From the NCBI GenBank assembly GCA_950106755.1, contig OX467089.1, forward strand, positions 7,132,501 to 7,196,500: a stretch of 64,000 nucleotides of DNA. The letters are read 5' to 3'. A program made the position numbers and the translations under genes. The notes under the pieces were generated by a model. That model was given only the letters and a program-made list of their open reading frames with translations. It made no database searches and had not been told where the DNA came from. Of the stretch, positions 35,547-48,600 are shown piece after piece. Numbering within the stretch: position 1 is the first letter of the stretch; every line of letters begins with the position of its first letter. The stretch is from Climacium dendroides. Its lineage: Eukaryota; Streptophyta; Bryopsida; Hypnales; Climaciaceae.

Positions 35547-36479
35547 TGACATGACATGGAGGTAGAGGTTCCCTCTTTGAAGTTTTCCTAACCTTAGTTT
35601 AGAGCTCTTTCCTCGGCAGTCCCATCCCAGTGGTGTACATTCGTGTTTTGATAACTATGAAATGTGATAGTGTTCAACGTTGAAATTACCATTGGTTGGG
35701 GTGCAGACGGCTGTGTTGCGGACAGGGGGAGATGAGAGAGTCGAGCCCACTCTGTGACCCGTCGATGAAACTGTCGATATAATTTAACGCGGCCTTTCAG
35801 ATCTCCGTCTCTCTCGCCTTGATGATTCATGTCTATCGCCGGCGCCTTGATGAGGCTCATCTTTATTGACATGTTTGCGACCGATGCCGTTGCCGAGTGT
35901 TTTGAGTTGAGACTGAATTGCTTAGAAGCGTACAGAGCTCTTCTGTGCAGGTTTTCGTTTGTGCATGCTTCCACATCGGTGGTTTTCCATCTATGACATC
36001 TAGGTAGTCGTTGTTTACATATGCAAGATATTTATGATCTCTTTGTAGCACTCTTATGAGCTCGACCTGTTGATTGTCGAATTTTTGTGTATGCCGTTTT
36101 CGCATCTGTGGTTCTCTTACAATGGCTTCACTAGTTAACCGTTGTTTAAATCTTTGTAATGAATACACCAGCTAACCATTTTCAGTATGGATTTTTTTTT
36201 TTAATGTATAATGAGTCCTTGGCCATGTGCTGATGCCCTCATCTCTCTATAAAATAAAGTCTTAAAGTGCTGAATATTGAAAAAATATTGAAATTTTCTA
36301 ATTGTCCGTGACTATGTTGGATTCAAGTTCTCAGCTTCTACCTCTCTTCCGTGGCATGTTTTCACATTTGTTTCCCCCAAACAAGAGTCACTGAAATTTG
36401 TCAGATCTGAGTTTGTTCTAAAATTCTTTAGTAACTCAGCATTTCACAATTATCAGTAGAACTATTTGCCAGGCAGCAC
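35547..36479. other. 3' flank of the TAF15-like gene
   Basis: Moderate-GC sequence continues to about 36.1 kb and probably holds the 3' UTR; AAAATAAAG at 36250 could be a polyadenylation signal but is far from the stop codon. No further gene is recognisable. Confidence 0.4.
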
Positions 36480-37017
36480 TTGGATATCCGGGGCACCAAA
36501 TTCTGGTGTTGACAATACCTGGAACTAATTTGTATTTTCGAGAAATTCTTTTTCAAGTCGTTTTCGAAATTGATCGATTATGGTTTTCTATTGAAGATTT
36601 TGTGCGAGGGTGCCCATTGCAATCTTCACTTTTTGTAGTGTTGTCACTAGATCATGGAGAAAAAATCACATTTCAAATGCATTTAAAAAAATTGTAGAGT
36701 AGATTTTGAAAAGTAATAAATTAATTGGGATTATGCATATTAGGCCTTCTATTGTCATATGTTTTGGGTGGTCAACTTTTTAGATTTGACATGTGAGGAG
36801 GATTGAAAGATTTCAAATCACTTTTGCATTTTTAACACCCCATGATCAAGCATTATAACCTTTCAATTTGTAAGTGATACTGTTGTGTTTTTTTTTCCAA
36901 TGTGATATTTAACATGTCTAGTTTGAATTTGATACAATTCATCAAAATGTTGGCTTTTTGTTCTATTTAGAAAATATTCCTAGGAACACAAAAAAGAATT
37001 GGGCATTTAGGGGTTAA
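36480..37017 (-). mobile_element. TTAA-type family 2, copy E
   Basis: Ends at 37017 with GGGCATTTAGGGGTTAA, the family-2 terminus. Reading forward, it aligns with the reverse complement of 27216-28186: GGCACCAAATT...GTTGACAATAC near 36490, TTTTCTATTGAAGATTTTGT at 36583, AGATTTGACATGTGA near 36783. The far terminus is degenerate (GGATATCCGGGGCACC instead of the CCCAAGGCACC end). Confidence 0.6.
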
Positions 37018-37508
37018 ATAAAACCTTATCAAGTTGCTATTTTAGTAGTTTATATTTTTGGTTTAAGCATCGAAAATCCAAATTTGGAAATAAATGATTA
37101 TAATTTTTCTATTCAAGAATTTTTAAATTTTTTATTGAAAAATGAGACTCAAACACATTGGAACTTGGAAAAAGTAATCACATCAAAAAGTCATTTAAAA
37201 AATTTGTGGAGTAAATTTTGAGAAGTTGAAAATTAATTGGGGTTATGATTGTTATGCCCTTTAACCGTGTTTATTTTTTGGTGAGCGGATTTTTAGGATG
37301 GACAAGTGAAAATCACTTTCACAGTTCTTAACACAGTTCTAACACCCTGATCTGATCTTTCCATCCATAAGTGATATTGTTGTGTTCTCTTTTCCCATGT
37401 GATCTATGACATTAAAAAAGGTTGATAAAACTTATCAAAATGTTGGCGTTTTGTTCAATTTAAAGCAAATAAGAAGCTTGAAAAAGGCCCTGGGCATTTA
37501 GGGATTAA
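37014..37508 (-). mobile_element. TTAA-type family 2, copy F
   Basis: It begins at the TTAA shared with copy E and ends at 37508 with GGGCATTTAGGGATTAA. The start (AAGTTGCTATTTTAGTAGTT) aligns about 60 bp inside the reverse complement of copy D, so it lacks one end. It stands head to tail with copy E, about 270 bp from the stop codon of the MON2 gene. Confidence 0.6.
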
Positions 37509-37780
37509 CAACTAGTCATGTTTATTCAATTTGCAACCTCCTACACTATTTTTGTGACGTTCTACGTAATTACCCGTGCTTGACATACGATCGGAAAGCA
37601 AAATACAAAGATTGAAAAGGGAAACAATTAGTGTTCATTCAATTTGAACGAATATGCTACACCGTGAGACTCTCATCAACACAAAAGGCTAACAAGATTT
37701 ACTAACCTACAAAGATTTACCTACCTATTTGCACCATGTGAACAGAATCTCGTGTGTGCGTTACCATTGAACTAACTAAA

Positions 37781-40700
37781 TTACAAGCCCAGCTCCGAAC
37801 CAACAAGTATGAGCAGTGCTTGAACGAGCTCCCTAGTCTCCAGCAACCTGCGATAAAGGAGTACGACAATTCCTGTATTAATACCAGATCCAACTTAAAT
37901 AAAGTGAGAAGCCACAGTGAAACTTACCCATGAATGTGACTACTGGCGAGTTGTTTCAAGCATTCAACAACTCACTGCCAGCGTTTTAATTGTGCCGAAA
38001 TAAGATGTCCCGCAATCGGATGATTGGAGAATCCCGTGGGCCAAAAACTATCAACGAAGTGTATTTAAAGAAAGAGAGTGAAGATCTTACCGTGTCGTTA
38101 AAAGCTCACAGAAGTTTCTGTAGAGCAGAAATAAGTGAGCTCGTTCAGAGCTTAGAAGTGATTGTAATTTCACATGATGGAAAGCGCTCAAAGAACTCGA
38201 TCTGGATTCTTGTTCCTGCTGGTTTTGCTCAGCTCTACTTTCACTCTTGCGCACTGGAAGATAGATATGCATAGCAGTAAGCGGATGCAGCACGAGCTTT
38301 GCAAGCCCTCGAAGGACGAATGACATTTCATCCAATATGATCTGAGGATACGTGTTCGCTGCACAATAAAGAAGAAAATTGATATCAGAAGCAGTAGCAC
38401 TTAGCAATGCACGTTTAGACAGATCTCTGTTCTATCACTGTGAATAGTAAACAGACACCACAGAGGTATGATTACATCCATTTGGAAAGGTATAGTGCAA
38501 TCCCCGCCGAAGAGGGATTGCCCCACGTAAACCACCTACAACAACCGATGGAAAATGCAGAAACGAATGACAATTGAGCAGATGATGTGCGATCATCCGT
38601 TAGGGCAGATGAGAAATCCCTAATCCCTGGTTACAACGATTTCCCGCTCGCAGGAGATTGCGGAAAATATTACACCCGGAAAATGAACGGCGTATTTCCC
38701 GGCGGTGGTATAGGTCTGATTTGTTCGCTGTGAAGAGTGACGTCGTAAACAAACTTACGAATAGCTTATTGACCAGGTAATCATTCCAAGATACCAAGGT
38801 AACCAATTCAAGGGGGCAAAAGCGGACAAAAAGCCGTCCGCTAATCAGACAAGCGTCTAGATGATATCACAATGACCATAGCCACAAATGTGTTGTGCTG
38901 ACCGAAAATGTACTGGACGACATCATGTACAGCGCTAATGCTCAATAGTCGTCTTGACAGTTGCCAGACCACGCCAGTTGCAAAGCTGTGACAAATGTTT
39001 CTCAGACAAAGTGCGATAAACTTAAGTTGGTAAGTACACTTACCAACTTCTTTCTCAATTTCGGCAAAATGATGAAGAATGGCCCTGCATCGGGCTATCA
39101 AGATAGGTCCGGCGATTTGACTAACAATCACCTTTGAAGATTCACCTGTTAAGTGAGGCTCACAACTGCCAAAACACACAAAAAATGTTGAGGTCAAGAT
39201 TGAATACATGACGTGGAGCTAAAAGGGTTTAAAGCGAGAACTGCGAGGTTCAAAAGCAAGCTTCTAAAAACTTAAGGAGAATGATAGCAGCAACATCCTT
39301 GCTCGAACAAAGTTTTTGGAGAGCTAGAAAGCGTCCTGACGAGCCTGTCAAGGTAACTAGAAACGAGGAAAAAACTACGGAAATTCTACTAGCCTGTGAA
39401 AACGATTGCAAATTCAATAATGCTCAAACAGCAGCAGCAGTCTTCCTAAGGATGATTTTACCTGCAGAGAGAAAAAAGCTTCTCCAGGCAAGACAGAGAG
39501 AATCGGCCGCAATGGGCGGGTAGGAGAATAACACTCGAGATAGGTAAAGCCGAGGTTCTTGCTGCACACTGATCAACGACTCCCACTAGATGATGCAGAA
39601 CCTGTTAACATGCACGGAAGGTTTTAAGCACACTTCGTAACTCAGAGTGTTCCTCAAATACAAATGGAAAAGTAACAAACCAGACGTTCTATGCCTAGAT
39701 AGAAAGAACTGGTCAGTCAACGCATCAATGATCTTCAAGTATCTTGGTGATAGAAATTACAATGTACGACTTGGCCAAAAGCAACTTTCAATAGTTGGAA
39801 ATATGACTCATTAGCATCTTGCACTATAGTAGCTATAACGTATCGTCACAAGCTGGTGAGCGAGAAACAAGTTCACGTCACAGACCAACTATATTGACCC
39901 CGATCGAGCTGAAACACTGAAAATCGATCAAACCCCGCCCCTTTCTGTTTTCAGTGGCCCTCGAGGACGAAGAATAGTAACCTCTAGTAAAAGTCACAAT
40001 TAAGTTCGGTGATTGCACGGTCCAAATGATGTTAAGTAGAATGTACAGACACGTAAAACTATGCTTTATAGAAGTATTTCAGCAGTCATGCACAGGTGAA
40101 TCGGCAGCATTTGTACCTCTCGAGGTGCATCTTGACAACAGCTCAAGAGCTCATCAGTTAGAAAACATAGCACCATGTTCTCTACTTGCTCATCAGCATC
40201 GAGAACTTCTGGTTCAATAGTTACACCAGCTGGTAGAGAAATGGCTCGTCCACATGCTCCAACCATAAATTTATCATACACATCTGCAACTTCCTTCCAA
40301 AATCTTGATCTGATAGTTCCGCTAGCAACGAGATTTTGTTGGGCAACAAAATGATCGCTGTCCATAGTGTCGCAGATCAAAGCTCTTCGAAGAACAGAAA
40401 CAAAGGCATTTACTGCTGTCTTCCATAACTTCTCCTTTGGGCTATCCCGACGAGTAGCCATACATCTGGTGAAAACGACATGATTAGAGCTGACAACTCG
40501 GAATTGGTTTCGGTAACAAAAAAATGTGTCTGGCCAGGACTGAAACTGGAGGGAGATTACAGATTTCAGACAGCTAGGCCTGTCAAAGATGTCGTAGGCC
40601 AGACACATAAAACTTATTCACATCCATCAAAAATAGGGGTAGGCATTCCAAAGTCATCACATACCTTCCAAACGCAGCAACGATGTCAGGTATACCAGTT

Positions 40701-43700
40701 GCCGCAGCAGTTGGCGGACAAGCCTGATGTAACTCAAGCACAACCTTGATCAACTTCTCCGAGAATGCTGTAGAGAGTGTTGGGGTTGGAGTCTCTGAAC
40801 CAGCAACAGCCTGACGATTATATATCCCAACAGCAAGTCCTTGGGTTGAAGATCCGTTTCCAAGCCCTTCCTTAGAGTCAGTCGAATCGTTTGGTTTTGA
40901 AACCAAAGAGGAACGTCCGTTTGCTTTTGAGCTGAGAAACTTGAACAAACTACTATTACTATCCTCCATTTTCAAGTAATCCGCTGGGGCCAATACAGCT
41001 TTCGAGAGGTTCCCTTCTGGTAAGTACGATAGAATTTGATAGATAAAAGTAAGCCATAATGGAGAAAGATAGTCATTAGCTGGCTTCACGAGGGGTAAAA
41101 CTGCAAGAACCATCTGTTGAACCTGAAATCAGAAGTAAAAATAGTTAATAGTTTTACTGCAGGAAATACCTAGACCCATCTCGGACACTTTATGCAGCAA
41201 GAAAGTAAGTAGTCAACAACACCTACAGAGACAATATCAATATATAACCTGACTTATTGGTGCCAAGTCTCCTGGAGGTGCTGGGATCCAAACAAATAGA
41301 TCCACCAAAACCAGCAATCGCAAATAACAACTTGTTGAGAATAATAGATGTCCGTTACAATAGAGATCACCTGCAGTCAACAAGACACTTCACCTAGTAA
41401 GGAGAATAATAGTATGACAGCTATACTTAGACATCGCTACTGCAGACGTTTATGCGAAATGAGGATTAGGTCACAACAAAACGAAGATCACACGTTTGTG
41501 TTAGAGTGAGAACACGTACAAAGGCTTTGAAGCAGTTCCTTTTGAGCCTTCGGGACCACCCGGCTGTCGGGTTGAACAGCCCTTGGTACTATGGATTCAT
41601 ACATTGAAAATGCAGCCTCAAAATAGTGAGGAGGCAAGTTATCCTGAAAGATACAGGGGCACACGATTGAGCAGAAGTCTACAGAAGATATCAATCAAAG
41701 TGTGCACGACTCTAGTACACATTGCAGCGACAGTCGGAGAACATGGCTGGTTGGCTTGTTGAACGAACATCTGAATCCCTTTTCAATATCATCAAGTGTG
41801 CAGATTGGTTTATTCTGATGAATCTCATTTATAGTGGAGCATTTTCAGTTGAGCTGTGTGAAACGATATCATCGCCCAAAACATAAGACACTTCCGCTTC
41901 TTACATATGGCTATACTCACTGAAAGCAGTAACAGCAACATATACAAAATACAAGGAACAAAATGGAGGATACATTCAATAAAAGTATTACTACCTTAGC
42001 AGCATGAGAAATAAGAAGAGGATTAAGGGATGCAATCGCAGCCAGGGACACCTCCTTGCTGCCATTCACAATACTCTCTCCAATAAATGCAAGAAGTGTC
42101 GTCCATCCTGCAAGCACAAGTCGTCCATCCAAATTAAGCTCGACCGGACACAAGTTTGTTTACAAAATCGACAAACTCCAGGAGAAGACACCTCAAATTT
42201 TTCCTCACTTAGAATAGAAGTTAGCAGGCGGTCCTGTATCCCCGAAGAAAAACTTACGATTTTTGAAATCGCTTAGGCTTTGAAAAACTTTGAAATAAGA
42301 TTTCAAAAGACGACTCGTGCCAGTGAGCATCAAGACCAGAGTTTCGTCCCATTGCTTCTGAGCTGTGTTCCGACTATCAATCAAAGAGAACATAATGTCA
42401 ATGCCGCTGGTTTAATATTCGCGCAGACCTAGCACAGAAGAAAGGTTCTAGAGACGTTCTAGAAACATTCCATTGGTTCTATTTGTTACGTTGGCTAAGA
42501 GGCCACACATAAGATCAAAACGAACTCTTGGCTCCACGTTGATAGCATAAAATAATTCGAAAGAAGACAATCCAATGAAGTTGGGTTCGAATGACGGGCA
42601 GCAGAAAAAATACCTGTGATGAACAAGCATGTGGACGGCCTTGCCTCCCTCTGTTCCAAGTTCCTTTCCATGCCATTCATCTTGTGATGAAGTTGACGCC
42701 TAAGACAAACCCAAAAACTGAGAAATGAGAAATTCATGCTCATAATGTGAATTATGTGATTGACTAATCATCACTACACTTAAAACCTTCAGCAGAAAAA
42801 CAAGAAAAGAAAGACATGAACACTGACCAGTGTTCGCACAGTATCAACCATAGGGAACACCAAGGTCCCTATGCAGTGCTCCCACATAGCAGTTGAGAGT
42901 TGATGTCCGTGGCTGCTGATAGACTGGAAGAGAGTGCGAATAGCAGAATGACGGATCTGAAAAAAAAGGATGCATACATCAGCACGAAGGCAATCGCACT
43001 GCCCATAAAGAGCGCGTTTAGTACCCTTAAACGATAATTAAGCAAAAGTCAGATATTTTCGTATAAAACTAAAACAGTGAAATAAATAGAATCACTCGAA
43101 TTCATATTACAATGTAAAAATGAAATGAAGATATGCAACAAACAACGAAAAACCTACTGATGCTTAGTATCACTAGATCACATGCCTGTAATACAAATAA
43201 TGTTCTACGGTAATTGATGCAAAAGCAAAAAATCATCCTCTTACAAGATTGCCTGTAAGGAGAACTATAAGACTACCTCTGGTCTTTCATCAGTGACAAA
43301 TCCTTGAATGACGCAATAAACAGCCAGTAAAAGTGCATCATTATCCACGTCAAGCCTTTTGTCAGGAGTTGACAAGGACGCATCAACGTCAACCTCACTT
43401 TCGACGTCAGATCTCCCACTGCCTGCGGTGCCAGACACATTTATTGGCGTGAAGTGGCCGCTCATTCGTCCTGCGTAAAGGTAATCAAGCACGCGCAGCA
43501 TGATTGTCAATTCAGACAGCTGATTAAAATCCATAGAATGCTTGAATCCTGAAGATGTTCATCCTCATCAGAAGTCTGTGAAAACATACACTCTAACAGG
43601 GGAAGATTTTCAAATATTAAATGTCGTGGCAGACACATACTGAGTCCCTGTGCTTTGCAAAAATCATGATTAACCCCTCTTGCGAAAAAATCAGCCGTTG

Positions 43701-45698
43701 TCCACAACGCTCCAATCGCTGTCAGGCTTATGTTCACATCCTTTTTTTGCACTACATATGCTCCAGCAACCTCGATACACCTGCAAGCAGTACAACAATA
43801 AGACAATCAACGTTTTATGCAACTAAAACTTAAATATTTAGAAGTGATCAAAAACATTCAAACTAAAGCGGAAGCCAAAAAAGAGGAACCGAAAAAATAC
43901 AGGGAATCACTTCAAAAGTTCAAAGTTAATAATGAAAAACTTACAGCTCTAAAGCATGTGCTGGAATTGAGAGCAGACCATCGTTCATGATAACACGGAG
44001 GTTCTGCAGTAAAGTTTAAGTGAGATGTCCTACCAATCGAGCTTTTCGTACAGTTTTTAAAAAGAATGCTCCTGTCTAGTAAGATTCTACACAGGATCTA
44101 GAATGATTTTACCTGAAAACCCAGAGGAACAAGATCCTTTTCTGAAGCATTTGCAACTAGTCTGCAAGACGCAGAAGCTGTCAGAAATATGTAAGTATAT
44201 TCTCATCACTCGTTATATTGCATGAGGGGGTGGGGTGACCCTAGTTCAAAGGTACATATCGACATAAGATTGGCAGAGGAAGGTCTGGGAGTCACAAGGA
44301 TATCCGATACAGTGAGCCAGTTTGTAGTGCTTGCTTTCGAATGTAAGTATAAGCACATGTAGAATTCATGAGTGTCATGTTAGCAATATAAGGTTAAATT
44401 CAGTAAAACATTCGCATATCTCAATTTACCTGAGTAGCTCTAGAACACTTGGCCAACTCCGATCCAGTTTTTCAGCGTGTCTCTGCACACCAAACAAGTA
44501 TTGATTACCACAAGATCAATGCATCTAACGCAATCCTGCAAACCATGCATGGGTACTAGAAAATACGTTTTCTGTTCATACGTGCTAGAATGGGAATCAC
44601 CAAAATTGCTAATTAACCATTGCATGTACATATTTGCAGGCCAAAAAAACATGCAGATAGAAAGAAGTATGAAAAAATACGATCATAGCCAAAATGACCT
44701 CAAACGCAACTCACTTTTCTGTGAACCTACCGGTGGGACTCACCTCCAGGACATGCAATAAAATTCTGAGAGCTCCAGCACGAACATCTGCGAAGCACCC
44801 ATGATTATATAGTGTACTGAGCGGTTGTAACAATGTACACTCGAGTGGGATGTTCTCCTGCTTGCTTATTGAAATACTTGAAGCGCCATTGCCGTTCTTC
44901 GTGTCATTACCATATGCGTGTTGTAAATCACCATTACCCTCAACATTGAAGTCCTCGCCCGCTCCCGCTCTATGGACAGTCTCCGGATACTGTGGGCTTG
45001 CCAAAGTTCCACAGATTGCTCGATCCAAGGCATCCAGAGCAGCAGTACGCACCTGTTGATTTTCGTGCTCTGCTAGCTGGAGAAGAATCACTTCGTTCGT
45101 TAACTATCATCTCCTAGAATTCTAGTATTAAAAAAACACGGAAAATGAAGCAGTTGGCTCGTGAAGGGCTCAAATTTTAAGGATAAGTAGGTTCAAATCT
45201 GAAACTATTAGGATTTTCTCAAGGTGAAAGACGAAAAGAACAACAAGGTTTAAAATAGAAGGTCAGAAGTTCATGACATGACAATTTCTCCTTACCTCCA
45301 AAAGATGGTCTGTCACCTGATCCCACACAAGCTCCAAACCTATTGCACAGTGAAAATAGAAGACCTGTTACTTTGGCAGCACAAAGGGCCTAAGAAATCT
45401 GCTGAACATGGGCATGGATACAACGAGAGCAGCAAGAAATGAGAAAAGGCCCCACAGGACAATTATTACAGCATTGTGAAGGAGTCTTACGATGCACATT
45501 GAACATAAGAGTGCTCGACATGCGCTCCACAGCCCACATTTTCAGTGCAGATTGACCCGTGACGTTGTTTGTTGCACTGCCGCTGACAGTGGAAAAAGTA
45601 CTAGAAAGTCCACTCACGAATGTGTTGGACACATGGCGCAGAGCAGTAAGAAAGAAAGAGAGCGCAGGAATACTCATCTTTGCGGTACTTTCAAACAT
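37781..45698 (-). other. MON2: MON2 exons 24-43 (coordinates)
   Basis: 24 45698-45491; 25 45339-45296; 26 45076-44744; 27 44482-44430; 28 44161-44113; 29 44003-43945; 30 43780-43641; 31 43548-43277; 32 42956-42828; 33 42699-42614; 34 42373-42258; 35 42107-41995; 36 41643-41520; 37 41370-41249; 38 41122-40665; 39 40465-40117; 40 39601-39462; 41 39165-39044; 42 38358-38091; 43 37847-37781 with the stop codon. Exon 38 (458 nt) is the longest and holds a Ser/Asn/Lys-rich low-complexity linker. All junctions are in phase and use GT-AG. Confidence 0.85.
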
Positions 45699-48600
45699 CT
45701 GCCCACATGAAGAAACAGGAAAATAGACTCACATAAATAACAGAATGGAACATGCAACGAAAAAGAAATAATACAAAAGCCGTGAAGGATCATTAAATCT
45801 TGAAAGATGGAACTCAAGATGGAGAGGCAAAAAATCTGTTTCAATTTCATAGACTCATTGTAAGATCCAAGGACGACAACAGATTCATCATAGACGCTGA
45901 GCTATCCCAGAGGCATCCACAGATGATTGATTGCAGTGTCTTAGATAATACGAGTCAAAAGCTCATGAACCGTCAAGACCGAAGCTGTACTTATTTGTTC
46001 ACACCATGGGCTAGCGAGTATAAGATTATGTCAATTTGGGAATTCATAAGAGGAGCGCAATCAAATCTTCAGGCTTGAGACAGAAGTGGTGGTAGAGCGG
46101 AGACTTTAATTAACACCAGATTCAGTAGAATTGACATTGAGCATAGAGATATGACCCGAATTAACAGACAATATTTCAGAAGCAGATGACCTACCTGAGC
46201 ATCATACATTGTTAAGATACTGAGGTCACTGCTTGGTTCCCGTATACGGGCAGCATTGCCAATACCATCCTGGAAACAAGTCTACAGAAGGTCACAAAAC
46301 CTCCAAATTTGTCCAACTTGAGGAGACTAACAAAATCGTTCAAATATATCATTTGTAGAAAGATGATGAAACAATAAACCCCACAAACTGAAGGATGAAG
46401 TAAGCATTCAAACACGTGACCAACACTTAATATTGTTCCAGCTGTACTATCTTAGTCACATGAGTCTGCCACATCTCAAGAACCTCGCAAACCGAAGAGA
46501 AGCACAAGTTCAAAACAAAGCTTCTAAACTTAAACCTAGTAGATGAAGAGGGATTACTCATTCTAACATAGATATACACAAAAAAAAGGGAATGAATTTA
46601 GCAAGTTATAGATACAGAATACTATATGAGCATTATTGTACCATTATATCTGAATACCATACGTACCTGACTAAGGGAATGAGCAGAATGCATCACCATA
46701 TCCAGTACTTCAAGTGTTTCCAATACCTAAGCATATTAACCCACAGGTTCAGTCCAATCGTAAACAAAAAGTCCTAATTTGGAAAACATGGAAGTAGTTC
46801 TTATCTTTGACAACTGCAGTTGCCTATAAGAAAGCCTAAAATCTTTCGATCAAGATCAACCATTAGACATTGGGTGAGCATAATAAGGTTATATTCTTTC
46901 TCTAGTCACATTGAAGTTTGATTATTAGTAAGCATGGTCATATTCGGAAGAGCCCTACATTGCCATAGCCCAGATGCAAAAATAGCCTCACATTAAAACG
47001 CTCTCTCACGACTGATTAAAAGAAAATGTTTGAGATACATTACTGAAACTACGTCTGAATAGATAATACTACATCACGTAGGGTGGACAAAATTCAGAAA
47101 GAAAACTGAACCAGAAATGTTGAAAGCACTAAAACAAGGCCACCAACCAGTATCCAAGAGGTCGGACCCAACACCAAGTTTAACTGGTGAGAAATGTTGA
47201 AAAGAGTCCTCATTGCCTGGAAAACTCCAACCATGTAAACGCAATGCAAGGCAGCTCTCAAATCAGCACGCCACTAACAGCCCTTTCACAAGCTGCACAA
47301 ACTCCAACTTCACGAGCATAGAAACTAAATGATGGTCTGCAAAAAGCTTCTTTAATTGTATTATTATTTACGCTGAAAACAATGCCGGAAACCTGCCATC
47401 CCAAGGCGTCAAAAGTGACTGCTGTCCTACAAATTATAGTTTTAACTCTATAAACAGAAAATTGTTTGGAGATTGAATAGACAAGATTAGTTTAACACAC
47501 AAGGTGCACAAACTTTCCAAAAACGAAAACCTTCGATGAAGAGTCAAAAGTGTTTTCAGCGACATAAGGAGGTGATCACATCTTAACCTCGCTATGCAAA
47601 AGACTAGTAGTTCAGCAGAACAGAGTCCACACCTGGATATTTTTGTAGCTTAAAACAACGGGCTCCCGTTGATCGATATAATCAGGTCTTTTACCTCCTG
47701 AAGATGCTGTACCAGCCCTATATGCAAGAAGATCTATCATGTGAGAAACAAAATACTCGCATAGCTGTGGCTTAGAAAATTGAAAAGAAATTGTGCTTTA
47801 CACACAGTTCACATTCAGAAAGGTGCAAACTGATGGTCCGCCAATTTCAGGCGACTAGATTTGAAATCAATAGAATGGAGAGATGAGGCTACAAGGAGTA
47901 AACCATGATCTGTTCGGGTCATTTTGGAATGCGAATGTAAATCTGCAGAGTGATGCAAGAAAAGAATCCCGTGGCTCAACCGCATAGAGAACACCGCAAG
48001 CCTACAACAATTTTCCACGATGAATGGAAATTAAAATGCATTAAAAGTGCTGAAAATTATTGCAATACTTGGTTTGACGTGCCTCATCCAACCTTCACCT
48101 ATCCCTCTGCCAAAAGGGATCTTATGCATAGCACGGAAAGTCAACATAAACACAGTGCCATTATGTCTTCAGCTCAGCTAACATTGTCAATAAAGTTGAA
48201 ATTGCAAAAGAAACAGGGTTCCAAAGTCCCAAAGAAGACAATAAAAAATGGGAATTAGAATGTGATACCTTTGTAAATGCTTGATATCCCTTGAAGATTT
48301 CAGATACTAGTGCCTCGCCTTGAGTCCTAAAATAACCAGAATCGTTTAGAAGAGCTTCAAATCTACAACTTATAACGAAACAACTCCTGAGAACAACAAC
48401 CCTAAAGTAAAGTCTCCTGACCATGGAGACAAGATCTGAGATCTATTAAGACGATGGAGAATACATTGTCTGTTCAGCGAGTAAGAATTGGTCACACTGG
48501 GCAAAAATGACACTAGGACACCACTGAGCTCAGAACAATTCCTGTGAACATCTATGTTGAAAAGATTGAGGTAATCCACCTTGTTAGAATGAAAGTAAGA

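Noticed and set aside
34258..35552. Long minus-strand open frames (164 and 267 codons) opposite the TAF15-like gene
   Set aside because: They mirror the GGN codon repeats of the sense strand (His/Pro/Thr-rich antisense) and have no domain, whereas the sense frame has a zinc finger and an RRM.
11993..37508. CCCTAAA words resembling the plant telomere repeat
   Set aside because: Each occurs once, always next to TTAA and as the end of an inverted-repeat element; there are no tandem arrays, so these are not interstitial telomeres.
39281..39523. Plus-strand 80-codon frame in the MON2 locus, and alternative MON2 coding near 39283-39360 (minus)
   Set aside because: The minus-strand peptide there (SSKDVAAIILLKFLEACF) soon meets a stop codon without a donor, while exon 41 at 39165-39044 joins exon 40 in phase and matches the family.
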